NCBI GenBank assembly: GCA_037043455.1 | Contig: JAWPHD010010971.1 | Span: forward strand, 24,033 to 88,032 | Length of the DNA stretch: 64,000 nt | Reading direction: 5' to 3' | Origin: Cyrtodaria siliqua | Taxonomy: Eukaryota > Mollusca > Bivalvia > Adapedonta > Hiatellidae | Shown here: positions 9,263-21,423 of the stretch, piece by piece | Layout of the letters: the number at the start of each line of letters is the position of its first letter | Position numbering within the stretch: the stretch's first letter is position 1 | Program-made: the position numbers and the translations under genes | The notes under the pieces: model-generated | What the model was told of the DNA's origin: nothing | Seen by the model: only the letters and a program-made list of their open reading frames with translations | The model's database searches: none

Positions 9263-9631
9263 ATGTTTCTTACAATTGCTGAGAACATCCATGACAAGTG
9301 TGAACCAGCATCCAGATGTAAAACAGATAAAACAGATAAAAATTATGAGCCAAGTCGTATTATCATAACAGACCCTTTTGCAAAACAGCTTTTATTATCG
9401 ACAATCAAAAGTTTTGACGTTTTTAATAACACACTAAACATTTTTCACGACAAAAAGATAGGTTCTTGTGGTGATATACAGTACATTTTAAAAACAAACT
9501 TAGCTGTATGTCATTGGAATGAAAACATTAGTTTGGACAACGCACGTCGATCATCATATGGATACCGAAATCGAATTTGGTTAAGATGGGTCAGTTTATT
9601 GTTCAAAGACTGTATTTGGAGACCGTTTTAG
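9263..9631 (+). CDS. Unrecognised 122-residue open frame
   Basis: The frame opens with an ATG and encodes a polar, fairly balanced sequence with a charged stretch (CKTDKTDKN) and segments such as DPFAKQLLLSTIKSFDV. I do not recognise a domain. It could be an exon, a decayed transposon ORF or chance. It ends 70 bases before a MITE. Its length is above the background for this AT-rich window, but there is no other support. Confidence 0.2.
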   Translation: MFLTIAENIHDKCEPASRCKTDKTDKNYEPSRIIITDPFAKQLLLSTIKSFDVFNNTLNIFHDKKIGSCGDIQYILKTNLAVCHWNENISLDNARRSSYGYRNRIWLRWVSLLFKDCIWRPF

Positions 9632-9701
9632 AAGACCCAATTAATGTAAGTTTACACATAATTATTATTAAATTAACAATATAATATATGCTGTCGTAAA
9701 C

Positions 9702-10153
9702 TTAAGGGCTATTGGTCAGCCATCTTTGAAAAAGAAATCCAAAATGGATGGGATATGGTTAATTGAAATTTTCATCCAAATGCATATTATAGTCAATGAT
9801 ATAATAGATGACATTAATGCAACACTATTGATGTGAACATAATATCAGAAACAATAATTATTTGTGCCATTTTTAGATAAATGGACAATTATATGGACAA
9901 ATTTATTTAACATAAAAAACAAAACATCTTAGAGTAAAATTGCACTAAATTTTTCGAATATAAAGGGCACTATTTCTGGCAAATAAATATTGTTTCTGAT
10001 ATTATGTTCACATCAATAGTGTTGCATTAATGTCATCTATTATATCATCGACAATGTTCATGCCTATAATATGCATTTGGATGAAAATTTCAATTAATCA
10101 TACCCCATCCATTTTGCATTTTTTTCCAAAGATGGCTGACCAATAGTCCTTAA
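9702..10153. mobile_element. TTAA-flanked inverted-repeat MITE, second family
   Basis: The left end TTAAGGGCTATTGGTCAGCC is mirrored by GGCTGACCAATAGTCCTTAA. Inner arms also match, for example GACATTAATGCAACACTATT against AATAGTGTTGCATTAATGTC. The element is about 450 bp with no ORF. TTAA at each edge points to the same target preference as the MITE at 4245, but the terminal sequences differ, so these are separate families. Confidence 0.85.
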
Positions 10154-10344
10154 CCAAAATCAATACTGGTACTGTTACACATAAAATTTAGAAATAATTA
10201 AATCGGATTTAAAATTGTTTGTCGGGGCCTCATAATATAACAGTACATATTAATCTCCAATTTTGCATGAAATTCTCGTACTTGTCACAATGCATGAAAA
10301 AAACAATCATAATTATGCCCCCACTATTTCTATAGGATGGATTA

Positions 10345-10465
10345 GGCTGGTGTGATGTCTTTAAGATAACCAGTGGGCCACATTGTCTACTGCTGTTCCA
10401 AGTCTGTAACCCTGTCTTCACCCCTCTTAGTGCTGTGCCATTGCGTTTTTTTTTGTGCTGTGGTT
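10345..10465 (+). mobile_element. Solo Naiad 3' UTR remnant
   Basis: AACCAGTGGGCC, GTTCCAAGTCTGTAACCC and TGTCTTCACCCCT align in order with CCCCAGTGGCC, GTTCCAAGGCGGTAGCCC and TTGTCAACCC of the intact element's 3' UTR. The copy is diverged, and its left flank is not Naiad-like. Confidence 0.55.
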
Positions 10466-10742
10466 TCTATAGCACCAATTTTCTCATTTTAGCATTATAG
10501 TGAAAAATCCTCCAAAAGTTCATGACAATCCAGGGGGAAAAGTACAAGATAAGCATGCACTACTACTATGTTCTTGACGAACGGAAAGACAAGCCTAATG
10601 CAATATGCACTATTCGGTTTTTGGGGTATACAAATGAACTTCGACTAGCTTCTGATAGTGATAAGCGCCCCAAATATCTAACTAATGTACACTTGAAAGT
10701 CTCCTAATATGATACTAAATGTTTCTTTAAACATATATGTAT

Positions 10743-11168
10743 GTACACTTCTCAAAACTGCTAACTACACCGCTACGTTTTGGGTTATATATATCGATGG
10801 GTTGAATGTTTTTCAATAAAATAAAAAGGAAATACCAATTCAAACATTTTTACATCATTTCATTTTATTTTTTTCATGGGCAATGCTAGAACTAAACCAC
10901 AATAAGCAATTACAAACGACCCATGTAAACACTAAAGTCACACTTTTCATTTCTTGTTCATAAAAGTGTGACTTTAGTGTTTACATGGGTCGTTTGTAAT
11001 TGCTTATTGTGGTTTAGTTCTAGCATTGCCCATGAAAAAAATAAAATGAAATGATGTAAAAATGATTGAATTGGTATTTCCTTTTTATTTTATTGAAAAA
11101 CATTCAACCCATCGATATATATAACCCAAAACGTGAGCGGTGTAGTTAGCAGTTTTGAGAAGTGTATA
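10743..11168. mobile_element. Near-perfect 425-bp palindromic fold-back element
   Basis: The arm from ACACTTCTCAAAACTGCTAA to TGTAAACACTAAAGTCACAC is repeated in inverted order after a small centre near 10950 (CTTTTCATTTCTTGTTCAT), ending GTTTTGAGAAGTGTA. I see only a few mismatches across about 200-bp arms. TA at both edges could be a mariner-type target duplication. Such near-identity implies a recent origin or gene conversion between arms, and transcripts would form a long hairpin. Confidence 0.85.
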
Positions 11169-12015
11169 TTATGCAGTTTGTACTATTTAGGTAGCAGTTG
11201 CTCGTGTGCAGTATGTATGTGTTTGTAAATTGTATTTTTTTCAAAATATGTGTTTTATGGACATTTTATATGGATGTTTATGTAAAATATACGACACATA
11301 CTGATATAAGAATATATATGTATGTAATAATTAGTACAGTTTAAGCATAATTATATGTAAACATTATATATAACAAGAAAAGTCATAGTATACAATCTAT
11401 ACTATGACAACGAGCGGCAATAAGGATAAATATTGTAGTATATATAGTATATACTGTACATGTTTTTATTTTAATGCATATTGTTGGTTTTTTTTGTGTA
11501 AAATTAATAGTGAGTTCAATTTGGTGTAGCAAAAGCAGAGAACTAATTGGAAAAGTAAAATAAAGATGAAATGTTTTTATTTGAAACCAAACGTGCAATT
11601 TAAGTGCTTCGCTATAACCAAGAAAGCGCTATATCCGCTATTTTATATAAAGCAAAGACTTGAGGAGCTGGACGGCGAACTGCAAAAAGAACTTCGTTAA
11701 AACCGATAATTCGCTATAGCTGAGTTTCAGCTACATGTATTTACAGTCAAAGTCTGTTTAAGAATACATGTATGTTTCATTGCGAACTTATATAAAACAA
11801 AATACACTCTGAAAATGTACATGTATGAATAATTACAATTTACATATGGTAATAATATGATCAAATGTATATATTTTTAAATTCATGCTGTACAAAAAAC
11901 GACATAATTGATGTTCAAAAATAAAAACTGTATGTACAACTCTGTAAGTATACGGTCCCTGCCAAGACTTGAACATGCATGTTTTTTCTCGAAAGAAAAG
12001 CGTGTTTCTATACAC
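11169..12015. other. AT-rich intergenic DNA
   Basis: AT-rich with many TATATA-like stretches. No gene is supported. Confidence 0.4.
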
Positions 12016-12021
12016 TACAGA

Positions 12022-13112
12022 GATCGCCCAGCCATATAGTGTATATAGTGACCAGTGAAGCGTATATGAATATAGTTAATTGTAAATTCCATTTCCTGTA
12101 TACGTTTTGAAATCGAGGTGAAACATGTTTTTTTCTAATAAAATTCCAAGGATATTTTGTATACGTGTATGAGTTTGTTATAATGTGTGTGAATGTGATT
12201 TAGATCTCACTTCTCAAAACGCAAATAATCGGGAGGTGTTTCATTAAAGTAATGTTTTAGCGTAAGAACGTGACGTCATAGCTTCTTTCTTTTTGTGTGT
12301 GTGTGTAGAAGCGCCACTTTTACTTCACAGTTCAAAGAGAGAGAGAGAGACGTTGGCATTTTGGAGTTGTGCAAGTAATTGTAAGAAGAAAATGTGTTTT
12401 AATGTGCATAAAATTTACAGTGACTTCTATTGGACGTGTCATTGAGTTTAGATTGTTTGCCAATTTTATATAAAGACTAAACTCAATGTTTCTATCGCAA
12501 TATTGAATTATAGTATAACTATTACGGCCGTGATAACCGCCAGCGTCCTACTCTTACGGTTGTTCTAATTTTACCTGCGTGTCTATTAATAGACACTCCG
12601 CTTATTTTATTTAGGTCAGTCCGTGACAACACCAACTGCAAATGTCTGCAAGCCTATGTTTAATTTGACACGTCCAATAGAAGACAATGTAAATTGTATG
12701 CACATTAAAACACAGTTTCTACTTACGATTACTTGTATTTGCCAAACTCCAAAATGTCAACGTCTCTGTCTCTTCGAACATGTGAAGTAAAAATTTAATG
12801 GCCGCATCTGCGCACACAAAATAGGAAGAAGCTATGACGTCACGCTCTTCCACTAATACATTACTTTAATGAAACGTCTCCGATTATTTGCGTTTTTTTC
12901 CAGTGAGGTCTAAATTACATTTACACACATTATAACTAACTCATACACATATACAAAACTTCCTTGGAATTTTATTAGAACGAAACATATTTCACCTCGA
13001 TTCCAAAACGTATACAGAAAATGGAATTCACGATTAACTATATTCATACACGAGGGGTACAGCAAATTTACGCTTCACTGGTCACTATATACGCTATATG
13101 GAATCGCCAATT
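12022..13112. mobile_element. 1.1-kb element with long imperfect inverted repeats
   Basis: The left arm begins near GATCGCCCAGCCATATAGTG and continues TAGTGACCAGTGAAGCG; the right arm ends CGCTTCACTGGTCACTATAT ... GGAATCGCC. Further matched blocks include TCATTAAAGTAATG, ACGTGACGTCATAGCTTCTT and GACACGTCCAATAGAAG. Arms are about 450 bp each around a central unique stretch (about 12490-12640) containing TACGGCCGTGATAACCGCC. There is no transposase ORF. The left arm holds GT and GA runs (12296-12344). Divergence between arms is higher than in the neighbouring palindrome, so it is older. Confidence 0.75.
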
Positions 13113-13305
13113 GAGTCAAACCTAATCTCAGTAATAGAGCGTTCTAATGATTTCCATACACAGTAATAGTTAACTGAATTTACATATTCATGAATAATAA
13201 CGCTCTATGAAAAATAAGGACATTTTATGGGGAGTTTCAACAATAAACGGTTATATGGGTGCCGTGTATTAAACGTGAAAATCGATCAGGCGGGGAACCA
13301 AGCGT

Positions 13306-13722
13306 ATGGCCCAGCGTATACAAATTGTATATGGGAACCGTCTTGATCTGAATGGCAATGGTATGTACATCACACGTGCGCACATGTTAGGATCGCGTAA
13401 GCGTGAACACCAGCATTCGAAAAGGCATATTATTCTCAAGTTTATAGACTTTGGGGACGTTGATAGGATCACGGGCAATGCTAATAAACATAAGTGGACG
13501 CTTTTGAACGCTGCGAAGATAAAGCTGCTATTTGCTATTTTAACAGTCAATGTGTAATTACAAAGAGAACGAATAAACAGAACAGTGTTAAACTAGATGA
13601 AATCGAGCGATATCGTGTTTGGACGGATGGATTTTTCAAAATTGAGGGTCAAAGATTATCATTTAGTAATGATTTATATGTTTGTCTAAACTATGTATTT
13701 CTCGATGATAGTAACCGCTAGC
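13306..13722 (+). pseudogene. LINE ORF1-like fragment
   Basis: The first frame (13306-13557) contains YITRAHMLGSRK and RHIILKFIDFGDVDRI. These resemble the RAHRLG ... RPIIVKF-D-x-D segment of LINE ORF1 RNA-binding proteins. A one-base frame change near 13490 continues with AFERCEDKAAICYFNSQCV. Both halves are short and no reverse transcriptase follows, so this is likely a truncated retrotransposon remnant. Similarity is by eye only. Confidence 0.4.
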
Positions 13723-15115
13723 TAATGGTTGAAACCAGCAGTTGTCGATCGTTTATTGGAATACATTGAATCTATTGAAAATAAAAGTATAAAAATAAGT
13801 AAATAGTGCCTCGTTGGTCAACATAATTTTACACAATACCTGATTTTAAGTGAACAGTATAATACAATTATAGTACAATTTATGAATCGAAAATGAACAA
13901 TATTGAAACACATTAAACCAAGTATGCGTATGCACGCGAGCATTGCGTTGTGACATCTCAGATCAACTGACGTTTGTTGTTTGTAAAACCTACATTGTTG
14001 CCACGTTTTGTGAAGTTGTATGTTGTATCCTCTAAGGCTTTGTAGCCTATTAGAATTTGGAAATACAATTATTCTATGAAACGTGAGAATCTGTGTCTAT
14101 AAACGACTTTTCCCCGCACACTAAGAGGTATTTATTAATATGACCAAGATAATATAGCCTTAATTTATTATGAAAGAGATGAAAGGTGTGGATTAAAAAA
14201 AATATTCACCATAATAGAAATACTCATTAAAGCATAAGACTGGTATATGCATGTAAAAGCACATCCTCTTTGTGTTTATTCCTAAAGCTTAGAGCCTTGT
14301 TTTATTACACACGATATGAAACGCACGAAACACTATTGAACTGAGATAATAACTAGTAAAATGATCAACATGTTGCTTTGTTATAGATAATCATGAAACG
14401 TTTTGTCATTATTTTTGTTTAATCTAGACTAGATACCCGGAAGGATGGTCGCCAAACAAGTAATTAGAACACGTATAAAAATAAAATGAGATATACTGGG
14501 AAAAAAAAGAAACGCAGAATCAAAACAATTGCCTATACTACACTGTTATACACACATAATTCCACGTAATATTCGAGATATATGTCAAGGTGTTTTGTAC
14601 AAAAAGGGGCTACAACTAATTACAGAAAGGACAACGATGTCTAGTCTATTAATATTCTTTTTCCGACTTCAGTTGTCTCACGGAACCCACAGATATATTA
14701 ATGTTAATTTGCTGCTTTACATTTACCAAATGAATGAAAAGAAACAGGATGCTAGTTAAAAAGGTATCGCAAATGTCAGAAAATTTTGACAAAAGAGAGA
14801 GAAAATCCATGTTTTCCATCAGAAGATCGACATAAATACGTTTTAAGAAAGTCCACGCCCTGTATATATTCAAAATCTCATAATACTTGCGTTTAGAACA
14901 AATTATGAGTCAGCTACATGAATAAAAATGAATTTATTGGTATTTTTTTTAGATTATCGCATCCTTTACAATATAGACACGACATCCTTGTTACGCATTT
15001 TTTAACGTTATGTCTATACGCTTTTTTACCCATGAATATATGCTATGTCCCATCTTCAACATTAAATGACTACCAGTACTGAGCTGTTACCTGTCACGAT
15101 ACTATAAAACAGTGT
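13723..15115. other. Intergenic DNA, nothing recognised
   Basis: Unique-looking AT-rich sequence. The 75-residue frames at 14529-14873 have no recognisable features. Confidence 0.4.
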
Positions 15116-15117
15116 TG

Positions 15118-15200
15118 GCGCACCCCCCCCCCCCCCCCCCCCCCCCCACCACACGCACCCTCTCAACACACACACGCACGCATGCACGCACACACACAAA
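15118..15200. repeat. Poly-C tract and CA/CG-rich microsatellite
   Basis: A run of more than 25 C at 15122-15147 is followed by CACACACGCACGCATGCACG simple sequence. The exact length of such a tract is unreliable in assemblies. Confidence 0.9.
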
Positions 15201-15734
15201 GTGCACAATGGTCAGATCTTATATCATGGTAGAGAATTTAAAATATTTGAATGTTGTTTTACGGCTCATAAACATAGTATACATGTAGTATTTTTACAGA
15301 ACAGTTGGAAGGACACAAAGGAATACCCGGGAACTTACTTGCGAATAGATTCATATGCATCTTTAACGTGCTCGGAGAATCTCGGTTTACGTCCACATGC
15401 GATCATTTTATCAGTTCTATTTAAATTTCTTCGTGAATTCTAAATGCAGAGTACACATACCTCTACTAAGTAGCCAATTTCCTCCGCCGCTAATGACAAA
15501 GTGATTATTCGAGCACATATGAGATAACCGCAATCGAAATTTCCAAATTACCTGATATATATTTTTGGTCAGTTTGGACTTTGTTTTGGGTGCTCTAATG
15601 TGCAGGAAAAATCATCGCTTACCTGTGTCATGTGTACATAAATCAAAGTCCGTTCAGTATTCACGAACAAATGACAATTTCCTATAACCTTTCGTTATAA
15701 ATGAATAATTTGCTCATTTTTTTATGAATATATA
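15201..15734. other. Intergenic DNA, nothing recognised
   Basis: The 80-residue plus-strand frame at 15201 starts inside simple sequence and has no recognisable motif. Confidence 0.35.
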
Positions 15735-15845
15735 TAAGGGCGGATCCAGGGGGTGGGAGTGGTGACGGAGCCGCCCTCACCCCCACCCACCCGCATAAAA
15801 CCTGCCAAAGAAAACACCCAAAACACCCACCCAAAAGAAATGAAA
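15735..15845 (+). repeat. Dispersed GGGCGGATCCAGGGGGTGGG repeat
   Basis: This begins with GGGCGGATCCAGGGGG, a motif widespread in invertebrate genomic repeats, followed by C/A-rich simple sequence. A weaker relative (GGCGGGTCCAGGATTGG) lies near 48197. Confidence 0.4.
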
Positions 15846-15968
15846 TGGCAAAAAACGTTAGTTGTTTTTCTTGCTTTTTGCTTGGGTTTGTGTAGACATA
15901 AAGATGACTTTTGCTTCCTATTGCGTTTGGTTCGGAAATAAAATGAATAGACTAACTTGAAAGTATAA

Positions 15969-15976
15969 ATCTCTCT

Positions 15977-16008
<32 letters not shown>

Positions 16009-16031
16009 AGACTAGAGAGACTCTTTCTTCT

Positions 16032-16072
<41 letters not shown>
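15969..16072. repeat. GA/CT microsatellite pair
   Basis: A (GA)n run from 15975 is followed by a (CT)n run ending near 16072. The two complementary tracts can fold on each other into a hairpin. Confidence 0.9.
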
Positions 16073-16073
<1 letters not shown>

Positions 16074-17229
16074 TATATTTGACATAATATATGAAGGATG
16101 CGCTCTCTTCTTACTCAGTATAAGGTGCCGGTCTTAAAGCGCAAAAAATAAATGAAAATTAATTCGGGATATGTTGCCCTACACGATTCACCTTCTCATT
16201 TGGTTCCATTAAAATACAAATTAAAACCATGTTTGTCATTCAATGCATGTCTAATGTAGCTTGGGAACGACAAACTCGAAATTACGTGTAAAGCTTTTGG
16301 CCAAGTGAAGAGATTTCACATCAACAATGTTATTGATTGATTTTCAGCTCCTTGAAAGAAGACACAGTCTTTTTGTTTTCTCTATTTCTAAAAGTCCTTT
16401 CAAAATTGTCGCATATTTATTGCATATAATTATAATTAACTAAGATGTATAGGTGTTCCGTGAACGTATCGTTCTTTTACTTACGCCTGTAATTCTTCAT
16501 TTTTGTCGTTTTTATCGAGTAAATCCATGGGTATGATCCCATTAGGATGCGATGTTGATTCGGCCAGGTTAAAATCAAGCGCCGCAAGGATCCTGTTACC
16601 CTTGTTACCGTGGTATTGTGTTTAATGTTAATAGATTGCAACGTTTAAAGCCTATGTTTGCTCACCTGCTTGAGTCAAATGCGCATTCTCTCAATAATGA
16701 AACTTTAAAGGCGTAACCATTCGTGTGTTCGGTGCTGTTTAAACCTTCTTTCCGAAAGGACAGACCTAATGTCGCCCTGTACCATTCGATTATCTGTATC
16801 ATATTAAACATACAATATATCGAAAATATCAGTATATATACATTACGTGGTCCGAGTATTAACTTTCATACCCCATCCAACCCCTCCTCCAAGAAGCGAA
16901 AACGGGGTTGGCTGGGTTATGAAATAAAACCTTAATTCGGGCTTTAAAAGTTTGCATATTGTAAAATTACATTATTTAATAGGTGTTTTTAAACAGGTTG
17001 TCGCATTTTTTTCTGTAACATATGCTTTTAAACGTTTTGCATTATTTTCTATTTCATTTTGATACGATAGTATAACGTTTTAAAATTACGCGTTAAGCAA
17101 TTGCGTACAATAAACGAACAGTAATGTTCAATAATAAAAATGTATGTCAAGTCACTGGCATTTTTCAACAGAAAACAGAAGGTAAATATAGGAAATCTTA
17201 AAAAGGTAAAATGATAGGAAGTTTCGTTT
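16073..17229. other. Intergenic DNA, nothing recognised
   Basis: No supported gene. The 70-residue frame at 16723-16935 has no family resemblance I can name. Confidence 0.4.
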
Positions 17230-17230
17230 T

Positions 17231-20123
17231 TAGCTCACCTGCGCCGAAGGCGTAAAGTGAGCTATTGTGGCCGCTTTTCACATGAATAATACCGAGGTCA
17301 AATTATTCCAAAAATTATTCCAAAATTTTACAAATTAGGTCAATGCAACATCCAAGATGGCCGCCATTACCATATATAATCAAAACCTTAAAACATCTTG
17401 TCCTCAAGAACCGCTGAACATATTTTAAAAGTTTTTCTTGATAAATGATCACCGACTCCGAAACTGCAAAAGATATACAAAAGAAGTTCCTCGGATCAAA
17501 AATGGCTTTGCCCCGGGGTTCCAAAGTTTGTTACTATGGAGGTTATATATGTTTTATATATGTTTTACATAGACTTATATAGTGCATTTGTAAACGACAT
17601 CTCAGAAACTGCTTGACCAATTTTGATCAAATATCACGTGGATGATACTGAGGTGAATGCCTTCCCACTTTATACAAATTAGATCAATGCGACATCCAAG
17701 ATGGCCATCATTACCATATATGATCAAAACCTTAACATATCTTCTGCACAAGAACCGCTGAACAGATTTTGACAGTTTTTGTTTGTAAATGATCGCCTAC
17801 TCCTAGACAACAAAAGTTGTACAAACGAAGTTCCTAGTTTTTAAAGTGGTTGTGCCCCGGGTTTCTTCTTCTCTAAAAGCGCTAGATGTTTATCTCTCAT
17901 ATATTGCATGTAGCGTTAGCTTATGGTCCTCTACAAATTTTGTTCAAATGGTGACCCTGGTGTCAAATCTTGTCCAGCCCCGGGGGTCACAGTTTTACAA
18001 AGAATAGTATAGGGAAAAAAAAAATCAAAAAAATTCTCCAAAACTGCTTGGTCACTTTTGACTAAACTTCCGATGGATGATCCTTAGGTCAATGATTTTC
18101 AAATTGGTTAAAATTAGGGCAACTCCACATTTAAGATGGCCGCAGTTGAGGGTGGGTGGGGGATGGTAAATAACATCTCAGAAACTGCACGCGGATGATT
18201 CTGAGGTCAGTGCCTTTCAAAACTATACAAATTAGATCAAGAATTATCCAAGATGGCTGCCATTACCATATATGGTCAGAACCTTAAAAAATCTTCTTAT
18301 GAACCACTGAATCGATTTCGAAAGTTTTTGTGGATGGCGAGTTGTCCGTCGTCCGTAGTACGTCCGTCGTCCGTCATTAACTTTTGCCTCGTTAAGTCGA
18401 TAGAGCCATCCTTTTCCATCAAATATTTACCAACCTTTACCAGAATGTTAATATCAATGAAAGCTCGGATAAGTTCGCAAACCAGCCAGATCGGACCAGT
18501 AACACCGGAGTTTTGGCCCTTGATTTAGTTAAAACACTGTATTTTGCCTCGTTAAGACAATAGGGCCTTCAGTGTTCATCCGATCTTTACCAAACTTTAA
18601 ACGATTGTTAATATTAATGAAAGCTCGAAAAAGTTCGAAAACCAGCTATATCGAACTAAAAGCACCAGAGTTATATGCCCTTGAATTATTGAAAAATGCC
18701 ATTTTCAGCCTTGTGAACCTTCTAGCGCCTTTATTGTGTATTCGATCTTTCCCAAACTTGGCCAGATTGTTGATATAGGAGTTTGAAAACCAGCCGGATC
18801 GAACCAGTAACATCGGAGTTATGGCCCTTTTTCAATATTTGGTAATGTACACTGGAAACCACAGAGGTCGTTGGTTCAAATCTCACTGGAGGCATTTATT
18901 TTTTCATAAAAAAACAACTTGGTTCATGGGTTGAGTTTTATTTTATTATTTATTGATTTTTTATTGATTTTTTTTGTTATTTTTGTTATTTTTTTATTTT
19001 TTATTCTTTTTTTATTTTTTATTGTTGTTTCTCATAAGAAAGCATGGTTCATTTTACTTTATTTGGGAGCTTAGGGGCCCTTGTTGAATCAGTTTTACAT
19101 AGAGTTATAGGGAAGAACTTTAAAAATCTTCTTCTCTGAAACTACAAGAGATAAAAGTTTAATATTTTTCATTATCAGCTTATGGATCCTCTACCAAATT
19201 TGTTCAATTGGTGACCTTGGGATCAAATTTGGCCCTGCCCCAGGGGTCACAGTTTTACACAGACTTATGTAGGGAAAAACTTCAAAAATCTTCTTCTCTG
19301 AAACTGAAAGAACCATTGGTTTAATATTTTGTATTTACCATCAGTTTATGGTCCTCTACCAAGTTTGTTCAAATGGCGAACTTGGAGTCAAATTTGTGCC
19401 TATCCCCGGGGTCACACGTTTTACATAGAATTATATAGGGACCAACTTAAAAAATCTTCTTCTCTAAAATAACAAGAGCCAGCGATTTAATATTTTGTAT
19501 TTAGACTCAGCCTATGGTCCTCTACCAAGTTTGTTCAAATGGTGACCCTGGGGTCAAATTTGGCCCCGCCCCTGGGTCACATGTCAAACTTGGGTTGAGT
19601 GTTAACATTAACGAAAGTATGATTTGTTTTAAAGCTAGCCAAATTTGAGCCAAATACGTCCCTCGCCCTTAATCTTGGTAATTGAAGACACTTTATAAAA
19701 AACTAGTTTGAAACTGCCATATCTGACACACAATCTCTATCCTCTCTACCCCACACCACCCAACACCCATCCCCAACCCCACCTCACCCCAACCCATCCC
19801 ACCCCACCATGGACACCATATAGCAAGTAGAGCGATATAGGCCCTCTTGGGCCTCTTGTTGTTTATATATGATCGACAGCGGTTATACTATAACATTTGT
19901 ACAATGAAGTTCCTAGGGTAAAAATTGGCTGTGCCCCGGGTTTTTCTATCCGTCCATTTCCATACAAACATTCTCTGTAAATACGAAGAACCAAGTTTTG
20001 CAACTTTACCTTATGTCGTACAAAGTTTTCAATCTAATAATGAATTGCACTTGTTCACTTCTTTTACCTCCTTGCAAAAAAACTCAGGTGAGCGAATCAG
20101 GGCTATTTGGACCTCTTGTTTAA
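17231..20123 (+). mobile_element. 2.9-kb TAGCTCACCTG...CTCTTGTT mollusc-type repeat
   Basis: The start TAGCTCACCTGCGCCGAAGG is matched near the end by TCAGGTGAGCGAATCAGGGC, and the element finishes GGACCTCTTGTTT. An internal end GGCCTCTTGTTG at 19845-19861 suggests two nested or tandem copies. The interior is built of diverged units of a few hundred bases carrying AAGATGGCC, GGTCCTCTACCAAGTTTGTT, CAAATGGTGACC and GGGGTCACA, plus a CGTCCGTCGTCCGT run at 18340-18382. No transposase is seen. Repeats of this form are common in bivalve sequence; their transposition class is not clear to me. Confidence 0.7.
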
Positions 20124-20343
20124 TTATGTGACGAGTACTTATTAAAGAAACTGGATGATAAATCGGCACATAGGGAGATATTTGCACAGCTGAGTGCGTG
20201 ATCTGTTATAACCGTCCTGCACATCTGAGTTTACTTAGTAGATGGACATCAATCGGGAAATTTGGTGATTATGCATCGAGTGCCCGTATTTTCATTAAAA
20301 TTAGAATCTGAGGTTATTATAGCTTTAGAAGGAAGTATACATT

Positions 20344-20440
20344 TCAATAAATACTGAAAATGTGATCCCTTGGAAGCAACAAACACAAAAAAGAGAGAAA
20401 AGTCGCAGACTCGGTTTTATTGAGTCTGTTTATGAGAGGT
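20344..20440 (+). repeat. Dispersed 90-bp repeat with GCAGACTCG dyad, copy 1
   Basis: TTGGAAGCAACAAACACA, then AGAGAGAAAAGTCGCAGAC and GACTCGGTTTTATTGAGTC. Other copies are at 35018-35085 and 46277-46370. The 3' part forms a small dyad (GACTC...GAGTC). Confidence 0.6.
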
Positions 20441-20618
20441 AATTATAAGATGAAACACCTCTCACGCCTCCTAGCACAGGCTTAAGCGATATTCTACTTT
20501 AAAGCAACCCATAATGGGCTTGATGATCCCAAAGGACCAGTAAATAATAACACTACTGATTTGTAGTCGGGGCGACTTTTTACGGCCGCCACACAGCACT
20601 AAAGACATTGAAGGTAAC

Positions 20619-21010
20619 ATGTCCACCAAAGCTGATGTGTTGTCACAAGTGCCACAACGGTCTGTCTGGGGCCTACTACATGTTCTTGCTTCATTAATGA
20701 CCTCCCAGAAGTACCCTCTTCATCTGACTCGCGACTCTTTGCAGACGATTGTCTGCTTTACTGACACATCCAAAACCAAACCGACTCTGACCTTCTTCCG
20801 AGAGAACTGTCAACCCTGGAGATGTGGTAAGAGGACTGGCAGATGGAGTTTCACGCCCCGGCTCCAACCACAAGAAGTGCAGAGACATCAGAGTAACAGC
20901 AAACAAACGACATGCTGCACACCAATTACAGCCTTTATGGGCACACTCTTGATGTTGTTGGTGAAAGAAAAAGAATGTGAAAATATTTTCACAACTCTCC
21001 ACTGTCATTT
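20619..21010 (+). pseudogene. LINE (jockey/CR1-like) reverse transcriptase fragment
   Basis: Across shifting frames the DNA encodes VPQRSVWGLL (degraded VPQGTVLGPL), then INDLPE-like sequence, then LFADDCLLY near 20735-20763 (the FADD catalytic motif), then NQTDSDLL and an EDWQMEFHAP-type segment, and finally YSLYGHTLDVVG. These occur in the correct order for a non-LTR reverse transcriptase palm, but at least two frameshifts separate them. The 148-residue frame that spans the region is a composite of the wrong frames and not a real protein. There is no endonuclease or 3' tail. Confidence 0.7.
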
Positions 21011-21420
21011 AATACAATATGACCATTGTAGACTGGAAGAGGGTCCTGACCAACAGCAAGCATAAAAGCATAAAGGTGAAATAACAAAGGTGTAGGAACA
21101 AATATATGACGACTAAGAATGGCATGAATTGCACAGAACTGATTTAGTACTGTTAGTCTCTGCTGGAATTGAACAGAGGGCTCGAACGATATCCAATTAT
21201 TACGTGGCATTTGCCGACGCTCTCAAGTATAATCATGAAAAAGCTAACAGTAGGATGTATTCTCTTTGATCTTACACATATGGTTTCCTTTGCGATGTAT
21301 TTGTCCTACTTGTTATTTGTCCTACTTGTTCAAAACTCATCATGGAAAGTTTGTACTTTAAAACTGGTAGGAAGGCATGCATTCCGATTACATAAGATTC
21401 ATCCCAGTTCATTTGGTGTG
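21011..21420. other. Intergenic DNA, nothing recognised
   Basis: No supported gene; overlapping short frames only. Confidence 0.35.
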
Positions 21421-21423
21421 TAA

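Noticed and set aside
20619..21065. Real 148-residue protein
   Set aside because: The frame crosses between RT frames; the recognisable RT landmarks lie in other frames.
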